Source: Rhodobiaceae bacterium (lineage in GTDB: Bacteria > Pseudomonadota > Alphaproteobacteria > Rhizobiales > Tepidamorphaceae). Taken from it: a stretch of 64,000 bases of DNA. The stretch spans positions 310,001 through 374,000 of the forward strand of contig JACKJR010000001.1 in assembly GCA_020637855.1 (NCBI GenBank). Direction: 5' to 3'. A program made the translations under genes and the position numbers. The notes below the pieces were generated by a model. It did no database searches, was not told the DNA's origin, and was given only the letters and a program-made list of their open reading frames with translations. How positions within the stretch are numbered: position 1 is the first letter of the stretch; the number at the start of each line of letters is the position of its first letter. Below are positions 1 through 9,915 of this stretch, piece by piece.

Positions 1-3000
1 CGACAATCTGGTCGGGGTAGGCGCTCGGCGCGATGCGCAGGACGACGCCGGCAAATGGCGAAAGCGAGTTGCTTGCTCCGTCGAGCAGCGTGAAGGTGAA
101 CCCGCCCTGCGGCAGCGCGGTGACGTCGAGGGTGACGATATCGCCGGCCTGGAATCCGCTGACGGTCGGCGTTGTGTATCCAGAGCCCGAGCCGAAAACG
201 ACAGGTCCGGCATCGAATGCGCCTGCATTGATCGCCGCCACACCGGCAGATTCCGTCCCGCCGATCACCGGTGCGTCGTTGACCGGGGTAACAGAAATGT
301 TGATGACCTGCTGGTCTTCTTCCGAAGTGGCGTCGCCGCTGAGATTGGGATCGGTACCGGAATTGCCCTGGTCGTTGACCGTGATGGTCAGTGACTCGGT
401 TCCCTGATCGTCGTTGTAGTCCTGGTCCGGCGTATATTGCAGCAGCGCCAGTGCGGCGTTGACCTCGGCCACGGTGCCGGAGAACTGCAGCGTGCCATCG
501 CTGCCATCATTGTCGCTAAAGACGATTCCGGTCGTGGCCCCTGAGAACGAGAGAGCCCCGTGGTTGACCTGAAGCGTCACCAGTTGCGGGTCTGCCGCGC
601 TGTCTTCATCCGAATCGACATCGGCAATGGACAGCGCATTCGCGCCGGTGAACGAGAAAACCGTGTCCTCGCTGGTTGTGACACTGGCCGGCGCGGTTAT
701 CACCGGCGCGTCGTTGACCGGGGTGATGTTGATATCGACGGTGAATGAAGCCGCTTCGTCGCTTGCGGTGCCCGATGCGGGCAGCGGGCTTGAGTTGATG
801 CCCGCGTCGCTGGACGGATCGACGCCGGTGTTGCCATTGTCGCTGACGGTAATGACGAGCGCGTCGGACGGATCGGTGCCGCTTGGGTTCAGGTTGTCGT
901 TGTAGTCCTGATCCGGCGTGTATTGCAGCAGCGCCAGGGCTGCGTTGATGTCGGTCTGACTTCCGGTGAACTCAAGCGTGCCGTCGCTGCCGTCATTGTC
1001 GGTGAAGGTGAGGCCGGACGGGGCACTGGAAAAGCCCAGCACGCCGTTTGCGACGGAGAGATTTATGGTGAGGGGTCCATCGCTGCCGGTTTCGTCGGCG
1101 TCGAGATCGGATACCGACAGGCCGGTGAACGAGAAGGTCGTGTCTTCGAACGCGGTCACGCTCGCAGGCGCGGTGATCACCGGCGCGTCGTTGACCGGGG
1201 TCACGGAAATATCGACGACGAAGACGTCCTCTTCGGACGCGGCATCACCGCTGGTGCCCGGATCCAAGCCCGTGTTGCCCTGGTCATTGACGGTGATCGT
1301 GAGCTTGGCCGCGCCAAGGTTGTCGTTGAAATCCTGATCAGGCGTGAACTGAAGAATGGCGAGAGCCGCATTGACCTCGGCCCGCGACCCCGTGAACTCC
1401 AGCGTGCCGTCGCTGCCATCGGAGTCACCGCCGGTGAAATTCACGCTCGTCGCGCCATCGAAACTCAGCGTTCCGACGAATTCGCCGCTCGCGCCGTCGA
1501 CGACCAGGGTAACCTTGACCGGATCGGCGGCGCCGGTTTCGTCAAGGTCCACGTCCTCGACCGGATCACTGATCGAAAGGCCGGTGAAATTGTAGGTGGT
1601 GTCCTCGAAAGCCGTCACACTCGCTGGCGCAGTAATGACCGGCGTATCGTTGACGGCCGTGACATTGATTGCCAGTTCGCCGGTGTCGGTCTGACCATTG
1701 CCGAAGGCAGTAATGGACAACAGGCCGCTGCTTGTGCCGGTCGCATTCAGGTCGTTTACGTTCAGGTTGGGCGTGAAAATAAGCCCGTCCAGAGCGGCTC
1801 TGGCTGCTGCAATAGGGGCGCTGAACGAGACCGATGAAAATTCCTGCGTCGATAAAATGACCGTGCCGGATGTGACCGCGGCGCCGTCGATCGTCAGGAA
1901 AGTGAGCTGCGCGATGGAGGCAAGCTGGAAAGTTCCATCGGCGACGATCGTGATCGTGACGGAGCTCGGGCCGGCGATGCTGATGCCTGAAATGACGGTC
2001 GGCGTATCTTCGAGGATCGTCGGAGACTCCGGCAGCGACAGTTGCGGCGCGGGCAGGGCAGCGCCTTCGTCCCCTCCATCGCCGGCTTCTTCTCCACTGC
2101 CGCCCGAGCTTCCCTCGCCATCGCCGTTGCCGTTACCGCCGCTGCCATCGTTGAGGTTTTCGGTGTTGATGCCGTTCGGATCGCCGGTGCCGCTGCCCGG
2201 CGTGGCGTTTGGCTCCTGACTGCCCTGGGACTGGTTGTAGCTGGAGGTCAGCGACGAAACCGTCTGGGTGATCAGTGCCAGTTCTTCAGGCGTCAAATTC
2301 GTCAGGGTCGCATCGCTTGAACCGGCAATCAGCGAGGCGATCTGCCCGATCTCGCTTTCGGTCAGCGTGATGAGCAGGTCGTTGGTGGTATTGTTGTAGA
2401 TCTGGATCAGGCCGCCCTGACCATCCTGGACGTCGGTGACAAGCGCGACGCGCAGGTTGACGTCCTCAAGCTGGATAACGGCCGAGGTGCCGCGGATACC
2501 AAGGGTGGCGACCGGTGTGGAGACCTCCATGTCGCCGTTCGGAGCGATTTTGCCCGACACCACCGCCAGCGTGCCCTGCAGCAGGCCGACCAGCATGTTC
2601 GATTCCGCGCCATCGGGATTGTAGATGTAGCGGTCGAGCGTCATCCGCGCGTCTTCGGACAGCGACAGGACGCTCTCGTCCGTGAAGGCAATACCCAGTT
2701 CGGAACCTGCCCCGGTGATGACGACATCGTAGATGTAGACGGGGTCGCCCACTTCCAGCGTATCGGTGGTGCCGTCGGCATGCTGAACCGTCACGGTTCC
2801 ATTGGCGGTCACAACCTTGCCGATCGGCTCTGCGCCAGGCGTTATGTCATGTCCCATCTGGGCTTGGGCCAGCAACAGGCCCTTGCCGGCCTGTGCGAGA
2901 GTGGTGACCATGATGGGGGATAGCGAGACGCCATCGGTCCCTTCGATAAGCGGTTTTGAATCCGCCGTGAAATACGCTTCGATGACAAACGTGCTGCCAT

Positions 3001-3265
3001 CGCGCAGTTCGATGACGAGGTCAGCGCCATCGCGCGCAAACTCGGCTTGGGCAAGCTCGATGCCCGCGGGCACATGCGCCGCGCCGTCCTGAATGGCAAC
3101 GCTGAAGTGCTTCGCTGACGCGCCGATTTCCGCGCTGTCACCGAGAGAAGCGTGGGGCAGGGTTCGAGCAACCATCTGGACGATCCAATACTTTACGACC
3201 GGCGCAAGGCCAGTCTGGGTCCTGTCATGCTCGGGCGATTCCCCGTAACCGCCCTTCAGAGCCAT
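1..3265 (-). CDS. FecR-domain giant adhesin with Ig/cadherin-like repeats, type I secretion substrate (partial)
   Basis: This frame is open from 3265 to the left edge, so the C-terminus lies outside the window; about 1088 residues are visible. A FecR-like domain spans about residues 147-265 and ends near LGIRGTSAV. A Gly/Ser/Glu-rich linker follows (about 347-408), then repeats of 145-160 residues, each carrying VNDAPVITAPASVT or a close variant (near nucleotides 1650, 1190, 710 and 280). This is the build of large surface or biofilm adhesins. The divergent type I secretion operon next door is its likely exporter (inference). The start at 3265 directly follows an in-frame stop; 3175 is an alternative ATG. 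Neither has a clear ribosome binding site. Confidence 0.85.
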   Translation of the reverse strand, partial: MALKGGYGESPEHDRTQTGLAPVVKYWIVQMVARTLPHASLGDSAEIGASAKHFSVAIQDGAAHVPAGIELAQAEFARDGADLVIELRDGSTFVIEAYFTADSKPLIEGTDGVSLSPIMVTTLAQAGKGLLLAQAQMGHDITPGAEPIGKVVTANGTVTVQHADGTTDTLEVGDPVYIYDVVITGAGSELGIAFTDESVLSLSEDARMTLDRYIYNPDGAESNMLVGLLQGTLAVVSGKIAPNGDMEVSTPVATLGIRGTSAVIQLEDVNLRVALVTDVQDGQGGLIQIYNNTTNDLLITLTESEIGQIASLIAGSSDATLTNLTPEELALITQTVSSLTSSYNQSQGSQEPNATPGSGTGDPNGINTENLNDGSGGNGNGDGEGSSGGSGEEAGDGGDEGAALPAPQLSLPESPTILEDTPTVISGISIAGPSSVTITIVADGTFQLASIAQLTFLTIDGAAVTSGTVILSTQEFSSVSFSAPIAAARAALDGLIFTPNLNVNDLNATGTSSGLLSITAFGNGQTDTGELAINVTAVNDTPVITAPASVTAFEDTTYNFTGLSISDPVEDVDLDETGAADPVKVTLVVDGASGEFVGTLSFDGATSVNFTGGDSDGSDGTLEFTGSRAEVNAALAILQFTPDQDFNDNLGAAKLTITVNDQGNTGLDPGTSGDAASEEDVFVVDISVTPVNDAPVITAPASVTAFEDTTFSFTGLSVSDLDADETGSDGPLTINLSVANGVLGFSSAPSGLTFTDNDGSDGTLEFTGSQTDINAALALLQYTPDQDYNDNLNPSGTDPSDALVITVSDNGNTGVDPSSDAGINSSPLPASGTASDEAASFTVDINITPVNDAPVITAPASVTTSEDTVFSFTGANALSIADVDSDEDSAADPQLVTLQVNHGALSFSGATTGIVFSDNDGSDGTLQFSGTVAEVNAALALLQYTPDQDYNDDQGTESLTITVNDQGNSGTDPNLSGDATSEEDQQVINISVTPVNDAPVIGGTESAGVAAINAGAFDAGPVVFGSGSGYTTPTVSGFQAGDIVTLDVTALPQGGFTFTLLDGASNSLSPFAGVVLRIAPSAYPDQIV
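263..1668 (-). repeat. Repeated Ig/cadherin-like modules within the adhesin
   Basis: The phrase encoding VNDAPVITAPAS recurs near 1634-1660, 1170-1206, 692-731 and 261-295, a period of about 430-480 bases. Between the phrases each module carries a conserved DNDGSDGTLEFTGS-like block and a YTPDQDYNDN-like block. The copies differ at many bases but keep the protein pattern, as expected for tandem adhesin domains. Confidence 0.8.
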
Positions 3266-3298
3266 TCATGCAAATTCATGAAAACTGCATGAAAACTG
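3264..3298. promoter_or_regulatory. Helically phased CATG direct repeats between adhesin and secretion operon
   Basis: ATTCATG occurs at 3264-3270 and 3274-3280. CATGAAAACTG occurs twice in direct tandem at 3277-3287 and 3288-3298. The CATG cores therefore lie 10-11 bases apart, on one face of the helix, directly over the start of the adhesin gene and in its divergent intergenic region. A regulator binding site is an inference. Confidence 0.35.
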
Positions 3299-3541
3299 TA
3301 AAATCGATACCTGTTCTAGCCGGCCAGCCCCTAAGGTGGCGTTTTGGTGATGTTTCTTTCTATTTATTGCGATTTCCCGCGCGCGTCCGCGACATAAATG
3401 CAACGCATGGGAACTTCCGCAACGTCATTCAATACCAAATCTGCTCGTTTGGGTAGACCGTATGTTAGTCCTTTGTTAACGATTTCATAGGCGAGGCGAG
3501 CGTCGGGGCAGACGGATCGCCCGCTATGGTATGGGGGCAGT

Positions 3542-5005
3542 GTGTTGGGGTTCTGGCCGCAGGTAATGGCAGGTAGTGCGGTCTTCGCCCGTCAGCGGAG
3601 TTGTTCCGCATACCAGCGATTCCAGAAAATTCTTCGCCACAGCACAGTTGCCCTGGCTGTAATGTTGCCCGCAATCGTTATGTCCGCGCCTTCTGCCGGA
3701 GCCATGACACTGCGCGAAGCCGTGTCCCGGGCTGTGGAGACGCATCCTGCTGTGAATGCCGCACGCGCAGGACGAAGAGCCAGCGGTTACGAGTTACGGG
3801 TTGCGCAGGGTGCGCTCTATCCGACATTGAGCCTCTCCGCGGATGCGGGCCAGCAGTATGTGGACCGGCCCAACAGCCTTGATCCCGAGGATAATCAGAT
3901 CTGGCGTCCTAGCCGTCAGGTAACGCTGACGGCCCGGCAGGTGCTGTTTAACGGCCACCAGCGCGCCAACGAGATATACCGTGCTGCCGCTGCGCTGGAC
4001 GCTGCCGCGCTGCGGGTGCTCTCGAGGTCTGAAATACTCGCGCTCGATGCGGTCGAGGCCTATATCGACTACCGCCGCCATTCCATGCTTCTCGCGCTGG
4101 CGCGCGCGAACGTGGACCGTCATAACGAAATCCGCGTTCTCGTGCAGGAGCTTGTCGCTGGCGGTAAAGCTCCAGAATCCGATGGGAACCAGGCATTGGA
4201 ACGTGTGGCCGCCGCGGAGGCCGTCCGGGCTCAGGTGGAAAAGGCGTTTCTGGACGCCCGCGCCAAGTTCAAGAAGGTGATTGGCGTGCATCCTGGTGCG
4301 ACCTCACCGGTTCCGTTCCCTTCCAGTCTCCCCGGTTCGGCCCGGCTCGCCGTCGAAATCGGTATCGGCAACAATCCTTCGATCGAAGCTGCCCGTGTGC
4401 GCGCCGATGCGACCCACTATGAACTGGAGCGCGCCAAGGGTGCGCATATGCCCACGGTCGCGCTCGAGGGCACGGCGACCTATGGCGAAGATGTCAACGG
4501 TGTCGATGGCCGCAATCTCGATGTCACCGGCCAGGTGGTCGTCAACTGGGATATTTTCGACGGGCATATCCGCAAGAACCGTGAGCGCGCACTGAGCGAA
4601 AGGCTGATGCAGCATCAACTTGAGGCCGACAGTCAGAGCCGCGATATCGCCGAAGCAATCGAGCGGGCCTATGCCGGCTATGTGACCGGCGGCAGGCGTG
4701 TGGACGCTCTGCGCGATCAGGTGCAGGCGAACAACCGTACGGTGACCGCCTACCGGGAAGAATACAAACTCAGCAAGCGCAGCCTTCTTGATCTGCTGGA
4801 TGGAGAGAACAGCCGGTTCAACAGTGAATTCCAGTATCAGAGCGCGTCGGCTGTTTATTATTTCTCTTCGTACCAGCTGCTGGCCCATATGGGCCGTCTT
4901 CTGACGACACTTGGTGTTTCTGCTCCCGCGGAATCGCTCACCGGTCACGTCGAGCAAAGCAAGAAAAGCCTCTTCCACATCGATATCGAGCCGCTGCGCC
5001 AGTAA
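3542..5005 (+). CDS. TolC-family type I secretion outer membrane protein
   Basis: This is a 487-residue outer-membrane efflux protein, the usual length for TolC. The N-terminus holds a signal peptide ending near SAPSAGA, followed by MTLREAVSRAVETHPAVNAA, the typical start of the first OEP repeat. The second repeat begins near NPSIEAARVRADATHYELE. It would form the outer-membrane channel for the adhesin with the ABC and HlyD proteins encoded downstream. The start is GTG at 3542; ATG at 3566 is a good alternative because the signal peptide remains intact. It diverges from the adhesin gene. Confidence 0.9.
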   Translation: MLGFWPQVMAGSAVFARQRSCSAYQRFQKILRHSTVALAVMLPAIVMSAPSAGAMTLREAVSRAVETHPAVNAARAGRRASGYELRVAQGALYPTLSLSADAGQQYVDRPNSLDPEDNQIWRPSRQVTLTARQVLFNGHQRANEIYRAAAALDAAALRVLSRSEILALDAVEAYIDYRRHSMLLALARANVDRHNEIRVLVQELVAGGKAPESDGNQALERVAAAEAVRAQVEKAFLDARAKFKKVIGVHPGATSPVPFPSSLPGSARLAVEIGIGNNPSIEAARVRADATHYELERAKGAHMPTVALEGTATYGEDVNGVDGRNLDVTGQVVVNWDIFDGHIRKNRERALSERLMQHQLEADSQSRDIAEAIERAYAGYVTGGRRVDALRDQVQANNRTVTAYREEYKLSKRSLLDLLDGENSRFNSEFQYQSASAVYYFSSYQLLAHMGRLLTTLGVSAPAESLTGHVEQSKKSLFHIDIEPLRQ

Positions 5006-5136
5006 CGCTGATAAGCAAAACATGCGTGCGGCACGCGATTTTCGCGCGTTATTGTGGCATTGTAGCCGTGCGGCATGGCGATGCCTGGTGCTCCCGTCCG
5101 CTGTGCAAGTGATGCAAGTACGGGTGATGCGCCGTA

Positions 5137-7374
5137 ATGGACGCCAAGGTCAGCGATACCAAGGACGGCAATGCAGCCAACACCACGGCCAGCGCCGGCT
5201 CGGCTGACCCTCTGCTTGATTGCCTCGAATTCATCGCGCGCCGTTTCGGAATCTCCTTTTCGCCCGCGGGTGCGCTCTCCGGATTGCCGCTGAAGACGGG
5301 CCGTCTCGACGAAGAAAATTTCGCCCGCGCCGCAGCCCGTTTCGGCCTGTCCGCCCGCACGCTTGCCCGCGAAGTCTATGACATTCCCTCCATGGTGCTG
5401 CCGGCAGTCATGCTTTTGAAGAACGGCGACGCCTGCGTCCTGACGCATCTCGACAAGAAGCATCACCGTGCCAAGATTTTCTATCCGCACGAGAAAACCG
5501 GCGAACGCGCCATTGATCTGTCCAAGCTCGCCGAAGCGGCCATAGGTGCGGCGATCTACATCACGCCGGATAGCTCTCCGACCGCAGAGGCATTCTACTC
5601 CGCATCAGATCCCGCCGACCGGCGCGGACACTGGTTCTGGATGCCGGTACGCCGGGCGTGGTCGTCATGGCTTCAGGTCGTCATCGCCGCGTTCATGGTC
5701 AACTTGCTTGGCCTCGCGGTGCCGTTCTTCATCATGAATGTGTATGACAGGGTCATTCCAAACCTTGCCATTCCAACGCTCTTCGCCCTGACCGGCGGCG
5801 TGGTCATCGCCCTGACCTTCGACCTGTTGCTGCGCCAGGTGCGGGCACTTGTTCTCGACCGGGCAGGGCGGCGCATTGACATGGGGCTGTCGGCGCGCCT
5901 GTTCGATCAGCTGATGCGGCTGCGCATGACGGAACATCAGGCCGGAGCCGGTGTGCTCGCAAGTCAGGTGCGCGAGTTCGACACGGTACGCGAGGTCTTC
6001 ACGTCGCAGACCGTTATCGCCGTGACGGACTTCTTCTTCATCGGCATCTTCCTGTTCGCCATCTGGACGCTTGTCGGGCCGATTGCGTGGGTGCCGATTG
6101 TCGCGATCCCCATCGTCATGGCCCTGACGCTGCTGATCCGCATTCCGCTGGCGCGTGCCATCAGGCTGACGCAGGAGGAAAGCAACCGCCGTCACGGCGT
6201 GCTTGTCGAAAGCCTCGTCGGGCTTGAGTCGATCCGTGCCGCCAATGCCGAAGGCGTCATGCAGCGCAAATGGGAGGAGGCGGTTGCGGGCAGTGCGCGG
6301 GCCGGCGCATCGATACGCCTGTGGTCGTCCCTGGTGATGCATCTCACCACGCTGGTCCAGCAGGCGGTTGGCGTGGTGATCATCGTGTGGGGTGTCTTCC
6401 TCGTTTCCGGGGGGGAGATCACCGTCGGCGCGCTGATAGCGACCAACATCCTCGCTGGTCGCGTGCTTGGTCCCCTCGCCAATATCGCCATGACGCTGGT
6501 GCGCGCCCAGCAAAGCCTGAGTGCGTTGCGAAGCATCAACAAGGTCATGAAGCTCCCCACCGAGGCCGGCGGGCGGGCTCAGGCGCGCGAGGAAGAGAAC
6601 ACCGGAATTGAGTTCCGCGCCGTGACCTTCGCCTATCCCGGCGCGACGGCGCCGGCGCTGAATGGCCTGAAACTTAGCATCAAGCCGGGCGAACGTGTTG
6701 CCGTTATCGGACGCATCGGTTCGGGCAAGACTACCATCGGCAAGCTGCTGGCCGGATATTACGAGCCGACTGAAGGTTCGATCATCGTTGGCGGCAGTGA
6801 TACCCGCGCGCACAACCCCGCTGATCTGCGCAAGATCATCGGCTATGTCGGCCAGAGTGCGGAGCTGTTTTCCGGAACGCTGCGCGACAATATCATCATG
6901 GGACGGCCGCAGGCGAGCGACGAGGAAATCGCCCGCATCGTCCAGCTCACCGGCATTGACCGGTTTTCATCCAGCCATCCGCTCGGGTTGATGATGCCGA
7001 TTGGCGAACGCGGTCTTGGCCTGTCCGGTGGTCAGAAGCAGGCTGTCGCCATGGCTCGCGTATTGATCCGCGATCCCGATGTGCTGTTTCTTGATGAACC
7101 CTCATCCGCACTTGATACCGCAGCCGAACAGGCGCTCGTGGCGGAACTGAAAAAGATTGCCGAAAGCGGCCGCACGCTCATCGTTTGCACACATTCCGGC
7201 GCTCTTCTGTCGATTGTCGATCGTGTCGTGCTTCTGGACCAGGGCAAGGTGGTTGCCGATGGTCCGCGTGATGAGGTGATTGCTTTGCTCAAGGACAAGG
7301 CCGCCCAACGCGGCAATGCCGCAAGCCAGCCTGCCGCCAAGAAGAAGGTTTCCGTGGCGAGGAGCAAGTCGTGA
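5137..7374 (+). CDS. LapB-like type I secretion ABC transporter/permease
   Basis: The 745 residues have the three-part layout of type I secretion exporters. An N-terminal C39-peptidase-like domain (about 25-145) lacks the catalytic cysteine, so it probably binds substrate rather than cutting it. A six-helix ABC membrane domain spans about 170-450. The ATPase domain has Walker A GRIGSGKTT near 528, signature LSGGQKQ near 628 and Walker B VLFLDEPSSALD near 650. A Lys/Ala-rich tail follows. It overlaps the next gene by 4 bases, showing a translationally coupled operon. The degenerate C39 domain matches exporters of large RTX adhesins (LapB, HlyB). Confidence 0.93.
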   Translation: MDAKVSDTKDGNAANTTASAGSADPLLDCLEFIARRFGISFSPAGALSGLPLKTGRLDEENFARAAARFGLSARTLAREVYDIPSMVLPAVMLLKNGDACVLTHLDKKHHRAKIFYPHEKTGERAIDLSKLAEAAIGAAIYITPDSSPTAEAFYSASDPADRRGHWFWMPVRRAWSSWLQVVIAAFMVNLLGLAVPFFIMNVYDRVIPNLAIPTLFALTGGVVIALTFDLLLRQVRALVLDRAGRRIDMGLSARLFDQLMRLRMTEHQAGAGVLASQVREFDTVREVFTSQTVIAVTDFFFIGIFLFAIWTLVGPIAWVPIVAIPIVMALTLLIRIPLARAIRLTQEESNRRHGVLVESLVGLESIRAANAEGVMQRKWEEAVAGSARAGASIRLWSSLVMHLTTLVQQAVGVVIIVWGVFLVSGGEITVGALIATNILAGRVLGPLANIAMTLVRAQQSLSALRSINKVMKLPTEAGGRAQAREEENTGIEFRAVTFAYPGATAPALNGLKLSIKPGERVAVIGRIGSGKTTIGKLLAGYYEPTEGSIIVGGSDTRAHNPADLRKIIGYVGQSAELFSGTLRDNIIMGRPQASDEEIARIVQLTGIDRFSSSHPLGLMMPIGERGLGLSGGQKQAVAMARVLIRDPDVLFLDEPSSALDTAAEQALVAELKKIAESGRTLIVCTHSGALLSIVDRVVLLDQGKVVADGPRDEVIALLKDKAAQRGNAASQPAAKKKVSVARSKS

Positions 7375-8690
7375 GCGCGCGCGAGGATTTTGCTTTCGCC
7401 AACGATGTCCGCGCCGCGATGCGGGCGCGAAAGGGCGACAGCGCGTGGCTGCAGCTTGCGGTGATCGGAGCGATGATCGCCGCCGCGGCGGTATGGGCCC
7501 ATGTTGCCGTCGTCGAGGAGGTGACGACCGGTCAGGGACGCGTCATTCCCTCCTCTCAGGTACAGGTTGTGCAGACGCTTGAGGGCGGTATCGTTCGTGC
7601 CATCAATGTCGCCGAGGGCGACATCGTCGAACCCGGCGAGGTTCTGATAGAGGTTGACGACACGAGCCTTGCCTCGCGGCTTGGCGAGCTGCGTTCGCGC
7701 AAGAATGCCATCGAGGCGGAGATCATCCGCCTGACCGCTGAAGCGCACGGCGAGGATAGCCTGGCGTTTCCCGCGGAATTGAGCGAAGCGGCGCCGCGCG
7801 AGGTGGCAGCCCAGCAGGAAGCTTTCCGCGCCCGCGCGACCAAGCTGCGCGGAGAGCGCGAGATTCTAAATCAGCAGCTCCTTCAGCGCGAGCAGGAGCT
7901 GACCGAGATGCAGGCGGCGCAAACCAAGCTGAAGACGACGCTTGCGCCCTTGGAGCGTGAACTGGAACTGACCCGCAAGCTGGCGACGCGCGGCGTCGTT
8001 CCCGAGGTCGATCTGCTCAGATTGGAGCGGCAGCACGCCGAGGCCACGGGCGAACTGGCAGTGCTTGAAGCATCGCTGCCACGCGCCAAGGCCGCGATCA
8101 CGGAAAGCAGTACGCGCCTGGAAACCGTGGAGGCCGCATTCAGGGCGGATGCCCGCGAGCGTCTGGCCAAGGTGATCGCCGACCGGTCCGTGCTTGAAGA
8201 GTCTGAAGTCGCTGCTGCCGATCTCGTGCGCCGCACCCAGTTGACCGCGCCGGTGCGAGGCATCGTCAACAAGATCAATGTTTCCAGCATCGGTGCGGTG
8301 GTGCAGCCTGCAGTCGACATCGTCGAGATTGTGCCGCTCGACGACGCGCTGCTGATAGAAGCCCGTATCCGCCCGCAGGATGTTGCGTTCATTCATCCCG
8401 GACAGGACGCCAGCATAAAGCTCACCGCTTATGATTATTCCGTCTATGGCGATCTGGCCGGCAAGGTGGAGCGTATCGGCGCCGACACCCAGAGCGATGA
8501 TCGGGGCAATCCGTTCTATCGCGTCATTCTGCGCACGGACGAAGGCGGACTGACGCGCAATGGGAAGCAGCTGGATATCATTCCGGGCATGGTTGCGAGT
8601 GTTGACATCCAGACCGGCTCCAAAACCGTCTGGAACTACATCATGAAGCCGGTCCTGAAGATCCGCAACGAGGCGCTCAGGGAACGCTAG
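7371..8690 (+). CDS. HlyD-family type I secretion membrane fusion protein (LapC-like)
   Basis: A 439-residue periplasmic adaptor with a GTG start overlapping the ABC gene by 4 bases. One membrane helix lies at about 24-45. The split lipoyl domain appears as QVQVVQTLEGGIVRAINVAEGD and, later, LTAPVRGIVNKINVSSIGAVV. Between them is a long Glu/Arg/Leu-rich coiled coil (about 100-285). The C-terminal beta domain ends in a typical HlyD stretch (IIPGMVASVDIQTGSKTVWNYI, positions 8578-8643). It links the ABC exporter to the TolC-like channel and completes the type I apparatus. Confidence 0.93.
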   Translation: MSAREDFAFANDVRAAMRARKGDSAWLQLAVIGAMIAAAAVWAHVAVVEEVTTGQGRVIPSSQVQVVQTLEGGIVRAINVAEGDIVEPGEVLIEVDDTSLASRLGELRSRKNAIEAEIIRLTAEAHGEDSLAFPAELSEAAPREVAAQQEAFRARATKLRGEREILNQQLLQREQELTEMQAAQTKLKTTLAPLERELELTRKLATRGVVPEVDLLRLERQHAEATGELAVLEASLPRAKAAITESSTRLETVEAAFRADARERLAKVIADRSVLEESEVAAADLVRRTQLTAPVRGIVNKINVSSIGAVVQPAVDIVEIVPLDDALLIEARIRPQDVAFIHPGQDASIKLTAYDYSVYGDLAGKVERIGADTQSDDRGNPFYRVILRTDEGGLTRNGKQLDIIPGMVASVDIQTGSKTVWNYIMKPVLKIRNEALRER

Positions 8691-8889
8691 AGACACCGGA
8701 ACCCGGTGGAAGAGATCACCGCAGAGACTGGGGACTGCCGGGGCGCACGCCATTGCGCCTGACGTAACCCTGCCGGCGGCGGGGCTTCTGTATCGACAGA
8801 CGTAAACACAGCATTGCCCGCAAAACCGCTTTCCCAATACCGTCACATTGGCGATAACGGGAAAACAATATGCGGGGGATACGCGAGCG

Positions 8890-9912
8890 ATGTCATTGCC
8901 GGTTCTTGTTGAGTATGTGCGTGGCGATCTGACCGAGAGCCGGCATCATGGCTCGATCGCGATTGCCCATGCCGATGGCGGCATGCTGTTCGAGGTCGGG
9001 GCGACGGAAGCGCCGGTCTATCCGCGATCTTCCGTCAAGCTTCTGCAAGCAATTCCGCTGGTTGAATCCGGTGCTGCCGACCGGTTTGATTTTTCCGACT
9101 ACGAACTGGCGCTTGCCTGCGCTTCGCACTCCGGCGAACCGCGTCATGTCGAGACGGCGCGCGGCATTCTCAATCGTATCGGCCTTGGCGTGGATGACCT
9201 GGCCTGCGGTCTGCAATGGCCGTTCAGGGAAGAGGATGTCGCTGCCATGGGTAAGGCAGGCGAGGCCCCAACGCGCGCGCACAACAACTGTTCCGGCAAG
9301 CATTCAGGCATGCTGGCCTTTGCCGTCCATTCAGGCTTCGAGCCTGCCGGTTATGAACGCCGCGATCATCCCGTGCAAAAGGCCATCCGGGAAGTCATGA
9401 CCGATGTCTTCGGCATCGACATGGCGGATGCGCCATGCGGGCTGGACGGGTGCTCGCTGCCGACACTGGCTATTCCTCTGACCAAACTTGCGCGCGGATT
9501 CGCACGTCTCACGGGAGATGGAAGCATTGCCGTTGAGCGTCGGGCGGCCGCAGACCGGCTTATGAAGACCTGCATGCGCGAACCTCATGCCGTCGGCGGC
9601 ACGGGGAAATTCGACACCGATGTGATGCGGGCCTTTGGCGGGCGCGTGTTTCTCAAAGTCGGGGCGGAGGGTGTATACGTCATCGTGTTTCCGAAGCTGA
9701 AGATCGCGGCTGCACTCAAGATCGAGGATGGTGCGGCTCGTGCCGCGGAAGTAATTGCCGCGGCAATCATTTCCCGCTTCGCGATGGAAACTGCGGAAGA
9801 TCACGACTTCATGGAGGATCGGGCGCGCCCGCCGGTTCTGAGCAGGACCGGAGCCGAAGCTGGATACATGCAGCCGGTCTCGCCGCTGACACAAGCTTTG
9901 CGCGGGATATAA
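8890..9912 (+). CDS. Class 3 L-asparaginase (Rhizobium etli type)
   Basis: A 340-residue enzyme expected to hydrolyse asparagine to aspartate and ammonia. Family hallmarks are seen in order: SRHHGSI, YPRSSVK (S47 to K50, an SxxK pair), CASHSGE, NNCSGKHSGM (C134, K137) and DGCS (C188). The C/K/C set corresponds to the metal-binding triad known in R. etli inducible and constitutive asparaginases (ReAV, ReAIV). The ATG at 8890 is preferred to an upstream TTG because the family begins at this point. It stands alone between the secretion operon and a convergent cytochrome gene. Confidence 0.92.
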   Translation: MSLPVLVEYVRGDLTESRHHGSIAIAHADGGMLFEVGATEAPVYPRSSVKLLQAIPLVESGAADRFDFSDYELALACASHSGEPRHVETARGILNRIGLGVDDLACGLQWPFREEDVAAMGKAGEAPTRAHNNCSGKHSGMLAFAVHSGFEPAGYERRDHPVQKAIREVMTDVFGIDMADAPCGLDGCSLPTLAIPLTKLARGFARLTGDGSIAVERRAAADRLMKTCMREPHAVGGTGKFDTDVMRAFGGRVFLKVGAEGVYVIVFPKLKIAAALKIEDGAARAAEVIAAAIISRFAMETAEDHDFMEDRARPPVLSRTGAEAGYMQPVSPLTQALRGI

Positions 9913-9915
9913 GCC

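Noticed and set aside
263..1668. Regular repeats that could suggest a CRISPR array
   Set aside because: The period is 430-480 bases, repeats are diverged and in frame; they are protein domains.
8848..8889. TTG-started extension of the asparaginase
   Set aside because: The family begins at the ATG at 8890 and the extra residues match nothing.
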